From positions 6,454 through 70,453 of the forward strand of contig DHSL01000015.1 in assembly GCA_002411345.1 (NCBI GenBank): 64,000 nucleotides of DNA, in the 5' to 3' direction. The notes beneath the pieces are model-generated. The model was not told where the DNA came from and made no database searches. It was given only the letters and a program-made list of their open reading frames with translations. Below are positions 57,301 to 64,000 of this stretch, one piece after another. The DNA comes from Bacteroidales bacterium UBA5287. Lineage in GTDB: Bacteria > Bacteroidota > Bacteroidia > Bacteroidales > Dysgonomonadaceae. A program made the position numbers and the translations under genes. Each line of letters begins with the position of its first letter. Position 1 is the stretch's first letter.

Positions 57301-57471
57301 CCGAAAAAAATGATTCAACCAATTCATTCAAAAAATGCTCGGATATATATGTCAGGAAGCAATTTGTTCCAAGTTCGAAAATTTAAATTATGGGATCCGG
57401 AACAAGCAGGCAATCCTTTTAATTATCCTTTGCAGCGAGTGATAAATATTGGATTGAATATTGAGTTTTAA
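54370..57471 (+). CDS. SusC/RagA-family TonB-dependent transporter (PUL 3)
   Basis: The 1033-residue protein has a signal peptide (FPLYLSAQ), a carboxypeptidase-like domain (about 25-105, VVKGIVKEAETGDPLPGASI), a TonB-proximal segment (LDELTVVAFGKQKKE), a plug (FAGRIAGLISYQRTGEPGKD; SIMKDANATALYGARGANGV) and a barrel ending VINIGLNIEF. The frame is intact, unlike the PUL 2 SusC. It pairs with the SusD gene 23 bases downstream. The substrate is unknown because no glycosidase accompanies it. Confidence 0.95.
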   Translation: MKSKLCFVLCAILVFPLYLSAQGGVVKGIVKEAETGDPLPGASIQIENSTRGVATDIDGTFEIRANPSEKLVFSFLGMESQTIEVGNKTNIEVALKPMPSELDELTVVAFGKQKKESVIASVSTVQPSELQVPSSNLTTAFAGRIAGLISYQRTGEPGKDNAQFFIRGVTSFGTGKVDPLILIDGVEMSTEDLARLTTDDIASFSIMKDANATALYGARGANGVILVTTKEGREGDVKIQFRAEGSYSSPTENVQFADPVTYMKLHNEAVRTRNPGTRLPYDEKKINYTERGIDPIRYPAVDWQDLLFDKNTFNQRYNLNISGGGKIARYYIAASYSLDNGILKVDKRQNFNNNIKLNKFALRSNVNVNLTPTTEAIIRLNGVFDDYQGPLDGGTDLYNKAVRANPVLFLPYYMPDEANIFTKHILFGNASSGNYLNPYAEMLKGYKSNDRSSMYVQFEMKQKLDFITKGLSARAMFNVNRFAQLEVRRQYNPFFYALSPQIGNSQDYNLIALNPDGGTDYLDYVPGNRQMKNSMYFEGALQYNTSIAENHSLSGLLVFTLREKKDNTYNTLQLSLPQRNAGIAGRATYSYANRYFLEANFGYNGSERFAKNERWGFFPSAGIGWIVTNEAFMEPYKNVLSKLKLKATYGLVGNDAIGAVEDRFYYLSNLNMNDGGRGISFGDTWGYNRPGITISRYEDPFITWEISRKSNYGIELNFWNSLEIQADYFRENRSNILQTRADIPSTMGLQATPKANIGSANGSGIDISVDYNKSFNKDFYAILRGNFTYASSQFEIYEEPDYASINTPWRSHKGQNISQRWGYIAERLFLDDEEVKNSPTQTFGEYGAGDIKYKDINKDGRIDENDLVPIGYPTTPEIIYGFGLTFGYKKFDFSCFFQGSGRSSFWINPESTAPFIGEKSLLQIIADSHWSEDNRNIYAFWPRLSDTENSNNNVTSTWWMRNGAFMRLKTLELGYTLPKKMIQPIHSKNARIYMSGSNLFQVRKFKLWDPEQAGNPFNYPLQRVINIGLNIEF

Positions 57472-57494
57472 TTCAAGAATAACAGTTAAATCAA

Positions 57495-59402
57495 ATGAAA
57501 CATATAATAAAACCAATAAAACTTCTGGTGCTTTTATTATGTACCGGTTTTTTAATAAATTGCTCGGACTACCTGGATGTGGTACCCGACGGGGTAGCTA
57601 CTTTGGATAATGCATTTTCAAATAGAACAAATGCAGAAAAATTTCTCTTCTCTTGCTATAATATGCTACCAAATCAAAATGATCCATATACTTATCCGGG
57701 CAACATGGGTGCGGATGAAATGTGGTATCACAACAATCATTCAGCTAGAAGTGGAGCACGAATCGCAAGAAATGATCAAAATGCAGCCGATCCATTTCAT
57801 AACTATTGGGACGGAAGAAGGGATGGAAGAAATCTATGGATAGGAATCCGTGATTGCAATATCTTTCTGGAAAATATTGAACGGGTACCGGATCTTCAAG
57901 CATGGGAAAGGGTACGATGGGAATCGGAAGTAAAGTTTATAAAGGCTTACTTACATTATTTTTTACTTAAATTATATGGTCCTATTCCAATCGTGGATGT
58001 GAACTTACCGGTAAACGCAGATCCGGAACAGGTGCGAGTATTCAGGGATCCGGTGGATTCGGTGATTAACTATGTGGTGAATTTATTGGATGAGTCTATG
58101 ATAAATCTTCCTGACCGAATAGAAGAGACATCAACAGAGATGGGACGAATCACTAAACCGATTGCAGCTTCTGTAAAAGCAGAGGCTCTGGTATGGGTGG
58201 CAAGCCCACTGCTGAACGGAAATCCTGATTATGCAAACTTCAAAGATAAAAGAGGGGTTCAATTGGTATCAAATCAACATGATAACACCAAATGGGAAAG
58301 AGCTTTAGTGGCAATCAAAGAAGCAATAAATATATGCCATGAGAATGGAAATGCATTGTATCGATATAGACGTGGTTTTGAAGAAATGTCTGATAAAACA
58401 TTTCTAAAATATACTTTAAGAGGTGCTGTAAGTGAACGACCAATGCAAAATCCGGAAATAATTTGGGCTCACCCGGCTTTCCAAAATACTAATCAGTTTC
58501 AGAATTATTGTACTCCTAGATTTTCAACTTTTAGTTCCTGGGGTGGTATTTCTGAAATAGGAGCAACATTAAAAGTGGCTGAACAATATTACACAAATAA
58601 TGGTGTACCTATCGACGAGGATCCTTCATGGAACTATTCGAAACGTTACGAGATGAGAAGAGATACTGGTTCATTTCATCAATATTATATCAGTAAAGGA
58701 GAAATTACAGCTAACGTCAACTTTTATAGAGAATCACGATTCTATGCTCATTTGGCTTTCGATCGCAGTATCTACGAAATGTTGGCTCAAAAAGAATCTG
58801 AAAGCATCGTTATAAAAAGTAGAAGCGGCGATCCAAATGGTATTGTATTCAGCGAATCTTATATTCCAACAGGATATTTTATTAAAAAATTGGTTAGCTT
58901 TAGATCTGGTTCAAGTACAACATCTGCTACTCCTTGGAGATTTTCTATTCCAAATATAAGACTGGCTGACCTTTATCTGTTAAGGGCAGAAGCAGAAAAT
59001 GAAGTAAAAGATGTACCTGATAACGACGTGTATCAGTGGGTTGACAGTATTCGCTTGAGGGCTGGACTCGAAGGAGTGGTCGATTCATGGAGCAAATATT
59101 CTAACATTCCGGGTAAACCAACAACTAAAGAGGGAATGAGGGAAATTATCAAACGTGAACGATTGATAGAATTAGCATTCGAGGGAAAAAGATCATTCGA
59201 TCTTCGTAGATGGAAAGATGCTCTGAAATACCTAAATGAGCCAATACAGGGATGGGATATTCAAGGCGTGAAACCTGAAGAGTATTATCAGGTTAATACT
59301 ATTTTCAATGCTAGAAATTTCACTACCAAGGATTATCTACAACCTCTATGGACAAATACAATCATTAAGAATTCAAACTTGGTTCAAAATCCAGGTTGGT
59401 AA
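57495..59402 (+). CDS. SusD/RagB-family nutrient-binding lipoprotein (PUL 3)
   Basis: The protein is 635 residues long with a lipoprotein signal (LLLCTGFLINC) followed by SDYLDVVPDGVATLDNAF. RDCNIFLENIERVPD, WESEVKFIKAYLHYFLLKLYGP and the C-terminal IRLADLYLLRAEAENEV ... DSIRLRAGLEG ... ERLIELAFEGKRSFDLRRWK are standard SusD blocks. Length is at the long end of the family. It would bind the PUL 3 ligand and close over the SusC barrel. Confidence 0.95.
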   Translation: MKHIIKPIKLLVLLLCTGFLINCSDYLDVVPDGVATLDNAFSNRTNAEKFLFSCYNMLPNQNDPYTYPGNMGADEMWYHNNHSARSGARIARNDQNAADPFHNYWDGRRDGRNLWIGIRDCNIFLENIERVPDLQAWERVRWESEVKFIKAYLHYFLLKLYGPIPIVDVNLPVNADPEQVRVFRDPVDSVINYVVNLLDESMINLPDRIEETSTEMGRITKPIAASVKAEALVWVASPLLNGNPDYANFKDKRGVQLVSNQHDNTKWERALVAIKEAINICHENGNALYRYRRGFEEMSDKTFLKYTLRGAVSERPMQNPEIIWAHPAFQNTNQFQNYCTPRFSTFSSWGGISEIGATLKVAEQYYTNNGVPIDEDPSWNYSKRYEMRRDTGSFHQYYISKGEITANVNFYRESRFYAHLAFDRSIYEMLAQKESESIVIKSRSGDPNGIVFSESYIPTGYFIKKLVSFRSGSSTTSATPWRFSIPNIRLADLYLLRAEAENEVKDVPDNDVYQWVDSIRLRAGLEGVVDSWSKYSNIPGKPTTKEGMREIIKRERLIELAFEGKRSFDLRRWKDALKYLNEPIQGWDIQGVKPEEYYQVNTIFNARNFTTKDYLQPLWTNTIIKNSNLVQNPGW

Positions 59403-59436
59403 ACAGTTAATGAATCAATTTCAAAAGATAAAAAAT

Positions 59437-60702
59437 ATGAAGCAGAAAAATATAATAACAGGAACAGCCTTTACATTTATACGTATCGCAGGACTCCTGA
59501 CCATTATTTTAGTCTTAGCATTCTCTTGCCAAGAAGAAAGGGTTGGTCAAAATCCAATCGATAATATTCCTCCTATAGGAGTGTCTAATGTGATAGTAGA
59601 AGCTTTACCGGGAGGAGCGAAAATATCGTATGATCTACCAAATGAAACGGATATTTCTTATGTGATATGCGAGTATATGTTTAAAGGAGAAAAGAAAATA
59701 GTACGTTCTTCTATTTATTCAAACTTTTTAGTGGTAGAGGGATTACCGGATATTGCTCCGTGTGATTTTACTCTTTATTTGGTGGATCACAGCGAAAATA
59801 AGTCTGGATTATATAATGGGTCGTTTGTACCTTTGGAACCTCCATTTCAAACTGTATCCAAAACAATCACAATGGAACCGGACTTTGGTGGAGTTGTAAT
59901 CCGTTGGCATAACGAAACTAATGCAATGATCGGGGCATTCTTATTGGCTAAAGGTGATAATGGGGAGTGGATCGAAAATGATCTCGTATTCTCAACTATC
60001 ACTGACGAAAAAAAATCAATAAGGGGTTATAATACGGATGAACGTACTTTTGGTGTGGTAATTTTAGATCGGTTCGGGAATACTTCAGACACAATTATAA
60101 CATCGGCTATTCCACTGTATGAAAAAGAACTGGATAAAAAGAATTTTGGAAATGGACATTTATTAGGTGATAATTATACTTCATATAACAACCGACCTAT
60201 CGAGAATATTTGGGATGGAAAATTGAATGTCATCTGGCATACAGTTCCGACAGCGGGTTTTACACCACCACAATCATTCACTATCGACTTAGGTGTGGAA
60301 GCAAAACTGAGTCGCTTAATGTTATGGAATAGACAAGGTGAGTTTATTTTTTCACAACATAATGTGCATTATTTTGAAGTGTGGGGAGCAAAAGAACTGA
60401 GTCGCGATAGAAATAATTCTTACTGGTTGGGGAATGAATGGAAAGATGAATGGGTACTACTTGGAGATTTTGAGCAAATTAAACCTTCGGGTCTACCATT
60501 AGGACAGTCGAATGCGGATGATGTTGCGGCAACTGTCGCAGGGAGCGAATTTATTTTCGAATCAGGTGTTGATGAAATAAGATATGTAAGATTTGTAGTG
60601 AAAGAAACATGGGCCAGAACCGCAGCAATGCATATTGCGGAAGTAACCATCTTCGGAGATGATGGCATCAGGGAAGTTGGAGAAAATAATGCAACAGAAT
60701 AA
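59437..60702 (+). CDS. DUF4959-DUF5126-DUF5000 surface lipoprotein (discoidin-like C-terminus)
   Basis: From the ATG at 59437 the product has 421 residues. The lipoprotein signal ends LVLAFSC. Three domains follow: a DUF4959-like Ig domain (PPIGVSNVIVEALPGGAKIS ... NFLVVEGLPD), a DUF5126-like region (about 125-225) and a DUF5000/discoidin-like C-terminal domain (FTIDLGVEAKLSRLMLWNRQ, VHYFEVWGAKEL, VRFVVKETW). Such proteins follow SusD and are thought to be surface glycan-binding proteins. Earlier in-frame ATGs (59410, and 59308 inside SusD) exist; 59437 has the A-rich context usual in this phylum. Confidence 0.82.
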   Translation: MKQKNIITGTAFTFIRIAGLLTIILVLAFSCQEERVGQNPIDNIPPIGVSNVIVEALPGGAKISYDLPNETDISYVICEYMFKGEKKIVRSSIYSNFLVVEGLPDIAPCDFTLYLVDHSENKSGLYNGSFVPLEPPFQTVSKTITMEPDFGGVVIRWHNETNAMIGAFLLAKGDNGEWIENDLVFSTITDEKKSIRGYNTDERTFGVVILDRFGNTSDTIITSAIPLYEKELDKKNFGNGHLLGDNYTSYNNRPIENIWDGKLNVIWHTVPTAGFTPPQSFTIDLGVEAKLSRLMLWNRQGEFIFSQHNVHYFEVWGAKELSRDRNNSYWLGNEWKDEWVLLGDFEQIKPSGLPLGQSNADDVAATVAGSEFIFESGVDEIRYVRFVVKETWARTAAMHIAEVTIFGDDGIREVGENNATE

Positions 60703-60722
60703 ATTTTAATGATGATAAGGAA

Positions 60723-61979
60723 ATGAAAAAATACATTTTACAAACTCTTAAAAAGGGTACTAAAAGATGCTTCCTGATCGCATTGCCGTTGATAATGTTA
60801 TGGATGGCATCATGTGACGATATGAATAGTATTCATCAAAAATACTACGATTGGGGAGAGGATATCTACACGGGTGTAGTGGACTCTCTGAAAGCTTATG
60901 GTGGTTACGAAAAAGTAAAATTCAACTGGGAACTAAATGCTGATCCCAGAATCACGAAAACTGTGATTTTCTGGAACCAACGGACAGATTCAGCTGTTGT
61001 TAACGTAAACCGAACACAAAGTGGACGCTTACAAATGACATATCAATTGGAGAACATAAATGAAGGAGATTATATCTTTGAGTTTATTACCCGAGACAAT
61101 GAAAGTCATTTTTCCTTGGCAAAAGAAGTGGTGGTAAAAATATATGGGGAAAAGTATGCTAAGTCGTTAAGAAACAGGCGGGTGTCTTCAATTTCACACT
61201 TGGAAGATGGGACCATGCTAATAAAATGGGAACCAATATCAAGCTTTGAGATACAGTATGTTACTGTAAAATATGAGACCGACGGTGTTGAACAATCCAT
61301 AAAAGTGGAAAATGAGGATACTGAAACAAGCCTTACTGGTTTGAATACCGGCGATAAGATCCAAATATCGACTACTTATATTCCGAAAGGGGCTTTGGAC
61401 GAATTAAACTCTCCAAATTCAGAATTTACAATGCCTGCATTCGAAAGGATAATCAACAAAGCAAAATTTTCAAAATTAGTAATGGCTGGAGATAACACAT
61501 CGGTGAATGGAGTAAGAGACTTGTCTAAAATATGGGATGGCACAATAGCTAACCCTGGTATTTTACATACAATAGAGAATGCTCCGGGATTCTTTATGCC
61601 ACACAATTTCACATTCGATATGGGTGTATCGGCTAAATTGAGCCGTTTCAGGATCTGGCCAAGAACTGACGCGGGTTCGTTCACTGGACATAGTCCTAAA
61701 CAATTTGAGATTTGGGGCACAAACGAACTGAAGGCTAACTCTAATGACCAAAATTACTGGACTACAAATGAATGGAAAAGTGATTGGGAGTTGATGGGTA
61801 ATCATGAAATCATACAACCCTCAAGCGATTTAGGTACAGCTTGGACTTCTGGATGGGAGTTTAATATAAATGAGAACATCAACCGTGTTCGATATATTCG
61901 ATTGATAATTAAAAGTAACTGGCAAGGATCAAATTGTGTTAATATCGGAGAGATAACTTTATGGGGCGACGATCTCTAA
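60723..61979 (+). CDS. DUF4998-type lipoprotein with discoidin-like C-terminus
   Basis: This protein has 418 residues with a lipoprotein signal (IMLWMASC). DDMNSIHQKYYDWGEDIYTG and the fibronectin-like repeats that follow (VKFNWELNADPRITKTVIFW; MLIKWEPISSFEIQYVTVKY) match DUF4998, and residues about 260-418 are a second discoidin-like module (FTFDMGVSAKLSRFRIWPRT, KQFEIWGTNEL, VRYIRLIIKSNW) clearly related to the C-terminus of the preceding protein. It is probably a second glycan-binding surface protein. It is the last gene of PUL 3, ended by a strong terminator. Confidence 0.82.
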   Translation: MKKYILQTLKKGTKRCFLIALPLIMLWMASCDDMNSIHQKYYDWGEDIYTGVVDSLKAYGGYEKVKFNWELNADPRITKTVIFWNQRTDSAVVNVNRTQSGRLQMTYQLENINEGDYIFEFITRDNESHFSLAKEVVVKIYGEKYAKSLRNRRVSSISHLEDGTMLIKWEPISSFEIQYVTVKYETDGVEQSIKVENEDTETSLTGLNTGDKIQISTTYIPKGALDELNSPNSEFTMPAFERIINKAKFSKLVMAGDNTSVNGVRDLSKIWDGTIANPGILHTIENAPGFFMPHNFTFDMGVSAKLSRFRIWPRTDAGSFTGHSPKQFEIWGTNELKANSNDQNYWTTNEWKSDWELMGNHEIIQPSSDLGTAWTSGWEFNINENINRVRYIRLIIKSNWQGSNCVNIGEITLWGDDL

Positions 61980-62003
61980 AGATATAGCTTGATTAGAAAT
62001 TAG

Positions 62004-62040
62004 AACAGGAAGAAACCAATAGATTTCTTCCTGTTTTTTA
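62004..62040 (+). terminator. Rho-independent terminator of PUL 3
   Basis: AACAGGAAGAAA and TTTCTTCCTGTT make a 12-bp stem with an 8-base loop, and a T run follows. It begins 25 bases after the stop at 61979. Confidence 0.9.
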
Positions 62041-62141
62041 ATAATGGTTTTGTAAACTTTATCGATTTTCTATACATAAACAATCAAATCTTCAAGTGCA
62101 TGATGATAAATTTATAAGCCGAATGATTTCAGTTTTCCTGT

Positions 62142-63038
62142 TTATTCCGGTTTCTTAGTCATCGTTAATACCCAATATCTACCATCCTCAATTAAATCAC
62201 TTTCTGCTCCCATATATTTTGCAATTTCACTAAAATAACCATTGGTTGAAGTGAATAAATCATTTTTTGTAAAATTCCAGGTTTTATAAATTGTCGGGGG
62301 AAGAATCTTAACTTTACATGCATATTCATTTCTTTCTATTACCTCAACATATGATGTCATAATTTGAAGTTCAGTAATAATACCTGAAGCTAAACCTTCA
62401 AATCCTTTTGATTTATCCCATGTTTTTGCAAACCTTGCACCAATCATCTTACCACTTTCATCAGGAAGAATTCCGTGCCCTTTATTATGTTCAATGTTAT
62501 AGTATATAAGACTCCAGGCTTGATTTATTCCTCTGGTAGCTTTGGCAAGAACTGACATGTTATCGGTTTGATACTTCTTATCAACATTATCATCATAAAC
62601 AAGAGGATAATTTTGAATAGGAATCCATGTTTTTATTTTCCAGGAGCCATCTTTTTTTATCAGCAAATAAATACATTTATTATCGGTAACGCGAATATTA
62701 TCTGAACGCTTTGTTGATTCAATGTAGTTATTTGTAATCATAACTGAGTGATCATCGATAACATCAGTTATAACCCACTTAACATCCATTTTTACATCGG
62801 ACGTATCGGTCTTGTAACTTTCCAAAACCGGTTGTATCCATTCATTCATAGGCATAGATACTCCATTATACCATATCATATTAGCATCATCAGTATACAT
62901 GCTTGGAATAACATCCCACTTTTTTTCTTCAAATAGTTTGTAGTATTCGGTTAAAAAATTTTCAGATGACATCTTGATATTTTCCTGACTGAAAATAAAT
63001 GTGGGTAATAGGATTAATAGAAAAAGAATTTTTTTCAT
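62142..63038 (-). CDS. Secreted protein with N-terminal SnoaL/NTF2-like domain
   Basis: Starting at 63038 (298 residues) the protein has a signal peptide (LFLLILLPTFIFSQ). Residues about 25-145 resemble an NTF2/SnoaL-like fold (FLTEYYKLFEEKKWDVIPSM, DDANMIWYNG, KKDGSWKIKTWIP). The C-terminal half (LAKATRGINQAWSLIYYNIE, MIGARFAKTWDKSKGFEGLA) is unfamiliar and could be a second, unnamed domain of the L-2-amino-thiazoline or DUF-type kind; I do not assign it. A longer start (63089) lies before the signal peptide and is rejected. No enzymatic role can be stated. Confidence 0.65.
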   Translation of the reverse strand: MKKILFLLILLPTFIFSQENIKMSSENFLTEYYKLFEEKKWDVIPSMYTDDANMIWYNGVSMPMNEWIQPVLESYKTDTSDVKMDVKWVITDVIDDHSVMITNNYIESTKRSDNIRVTDNKCIYLLIKKDGSWKIKTWIPIQNYPLVYDDNVDKKYQTDNMSVLAKATRGINQAWSLIYYNIEHNKGHGILPDESGKMIGARFAKTWDKSKGFEGLASGIITELQIMTSYVEVIERNEYACKVKILPPTIYKTWNFTKNDLFTSTNGYFSEIAKYMGAESDLIEDGRYWVLTMTKKPE

Positions 63039-63148
63039 TATACAAATTTTATAAAGCATTAAAATATGTCTTGAAAATAAAGCTTTCAACTACTACCAAA
63101 TAAAAAATGTTGATATACTCTAAGCATAAATAAATTCATGTTTTGAAA

Positions 63149-63583
63149 TTATTTAAGACGTATATATTTTTCAATCATATATTTCTTTTGAAGATTCCAG
63201 TTTTCATCAACAGGCTATCTTTGTATGAGTGTATCATTCTTAATTTCTATCAGCATTTTAATAGTCGTCCCCTCTATTTCCGGAAATGAATTATGTTTTA
63301 TAATGCTTTCTTCATAGTGAGTACCATCAGATAATTTATATGTACCCCAACCATAATTATGCATTACAAGTGTATCTGTTATATAGGTACCTGCAAAAGT
63401 AAAACATCCATCTGCCCAAAATTTAACTTGACCACTGGCATCTTTTTCAGAAATGGATGTACCACTAGATTGATCACCTGTGTATACCAACTTCCATGCT
63501 CCATCAATGGGGGTTTTAATTGGCATACTACTACTTAAAACAACTCCCAAAAAAACTAAAAATAGTAAAATATTCAATTTCAT
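63149..63583 (-). pseudogene. Small secreted lipocalin-like protein with in-frame TAG
   Basis: The first 122 residues encode a signal peptide (LLFLVFLGVVLSSS) and a compact beta-rich domain (GAWKLVYTGDQ, VKFWADGCFTFAGTY, YGWGTYKLSDGTHYEES, IEGTTIKMLIEI). A TAG at 63217-63215 follows DTLIQR. The same frame then continues 21 codons (PVDENWNLQKKYMIEKYIRL) to TAA at 63151-63149, and that tail has the look of the normal C-terminus of such ~145-residue secreted proteins (DUF4488-like). A single change (for example TAT to TAG) would explain it. The shorter product may still fold. Confidence 0.6.
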
Positions 63584-63980
63584 TTTATAAGAGGCTTTTG
63601 GTTTTATTCATAATTGTCCGTTTCAGTAAAAAAACAATTTTGTTAGTATTCAAACTAATACCATTACAAATGATTTCCTTATAGGAAAAACATCAGTATC
63701 ATAAAATAAAATCTAAGATTTCATAAAAGTAATCGTGAAATAACGGATACTCTATCTTATTAATAGACGTAGCCGTTTTATAAAATTGGTGGTTCCATAC
63801 GGTTTTCTCATTAATAGCATTTTGATATTTCCAATTAAATAACAATAAATGGATTGATTAGTTTTATGAATAAGGTTATATGAAAATAAAAAAACCTATA
63901 ACAATTTAATTGATTTCCAATGGCAAATCATTCAAATTGCAAGAATACAATAGATTTAAAGATTACACAGTAAATAATAA
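63584..63980. other. AT-rich intergenic region
   Basis: No intact gene is seen. A minus-strand frame of about 50 codons without a start (LFNWKYQNAINEKTVWNHQF and onward) may be a gene fragment, but I cannot place it in a family. Confidence 0.35.
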
Positions 63981-64000
63981 GAGGCTGTCTCAAAAGATTG
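63981..64000. mobile_element. Possible insertion-sequence terminus at window edge
   Basis: The last 20 bases read GAGGCTGTCTCAAAAGATTG. GAGRCTGTCTCAAAA is a common terminal inverted repeat of IS elements in Bacteroidota. The transposase would lie beyond the window, so only the sequence of the end supports this. Confidence 0.4.

Noticed and set aside
59308..59436. Long overlap of the DUF4959 lipoprotein gene with SusD (start at 59308)
   Set aside because: The extra N-terminal residues precede the signal peptide and are the SusD gene read in another frame.
1..64000. CRISPR array, prophage, integrase or toxin-antitoxin system
   Set aside because: No regularly spaced short repeats and no recognisable phage, recombinase or toxin genes were found; GH25 is in a housekeeping operon.

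Overview
The window reads as an AT-rich chromosome segment from a Bacteroidota bacterium, most likely order Bacteroidales. Three SusC/SusD nutrient-uptake pairs, a hybrid two-component regulator (HTCS), many lipoproteins with a Cys close to the N-terminus, promoters of the form TTTG / TAnnTTTG and the absence of Shine-Dalgarno sequences all point there. Genus cannot be told from sequence reading alone.

Layout. 1-11.5 kb is mostly housekeeping: an exported Gfo/Idh oxidoreductase cut by the left edge, a membrane tetraheme cytochrome fused to a SUMF1-type domain, a minus-strand tkt-rpiB-GH25-S41 peptidase cluster, then plus-strand SpoU methyltransferase, bifunctional nuclease, rsmE, M81 peptidase and nth, with tRNA-His on the minus strand. 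11.5-18.3 kb is a minus-strand glycosidase group (two GH43, GH20, sialidase-fold protein, mutarotase). 18.5-28.9 kb is polysaccharide utilisation locus (PUL) 1: exported Gfo/Idh oxidoreductase, exported TIM-barrel isomerase, SusC, SusD, a DUF5018-like surface lipoprotein and a GHL10-like protein, headed by a palindrome over a promoter. 29.3-47.1 kb holds an Ntn-hydrolase and PUL 2: SusC (interrupted by one in-frame TAA), SusD, DUF3823, DUF4965/glutaminase-like, GH127, HTCS and GH2. 47.6-52.4 kb carries a gutted sulfatase relic, an intact S-type sulfatase, GH76 and GH130. 53.1-62 kb is plus-strand PUL 3: a WYL regulator, SusC, SusD and two discoidin-like lipoproteins, with no catalytic gene. 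The right end has two small secreted proteins, one with an in-frame TAG, and a possible insertion-sequence terminus in the last 20 bases.

How it fits together. The SusCD pairs would bind and import glycans across the outer membrane. The surface and periplasmic enzymes trim arabinose, hexosamine, mannose or galactose/glucuronate-type linkages and sulfate, and the HTCS senses the product. PUL 1 looks built for oxidative as well as hydrolytic glycoside breakdown, because exported Gfo/Idh and TIM-barrel isomerase genes lead it. Several lesions (nonsense codons in a SusC and a small protein, an internally deleted sulfatase, a stop-riddled stretch at 17 kb) indicate ongoing gene decay, or sequencing error in the single-base cases. 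Two repeated DNA elements tie together the upstream regions of the GH130, GH76, GH2 and Ntn-hydrolase genes and are candidate shared regulatory sites.
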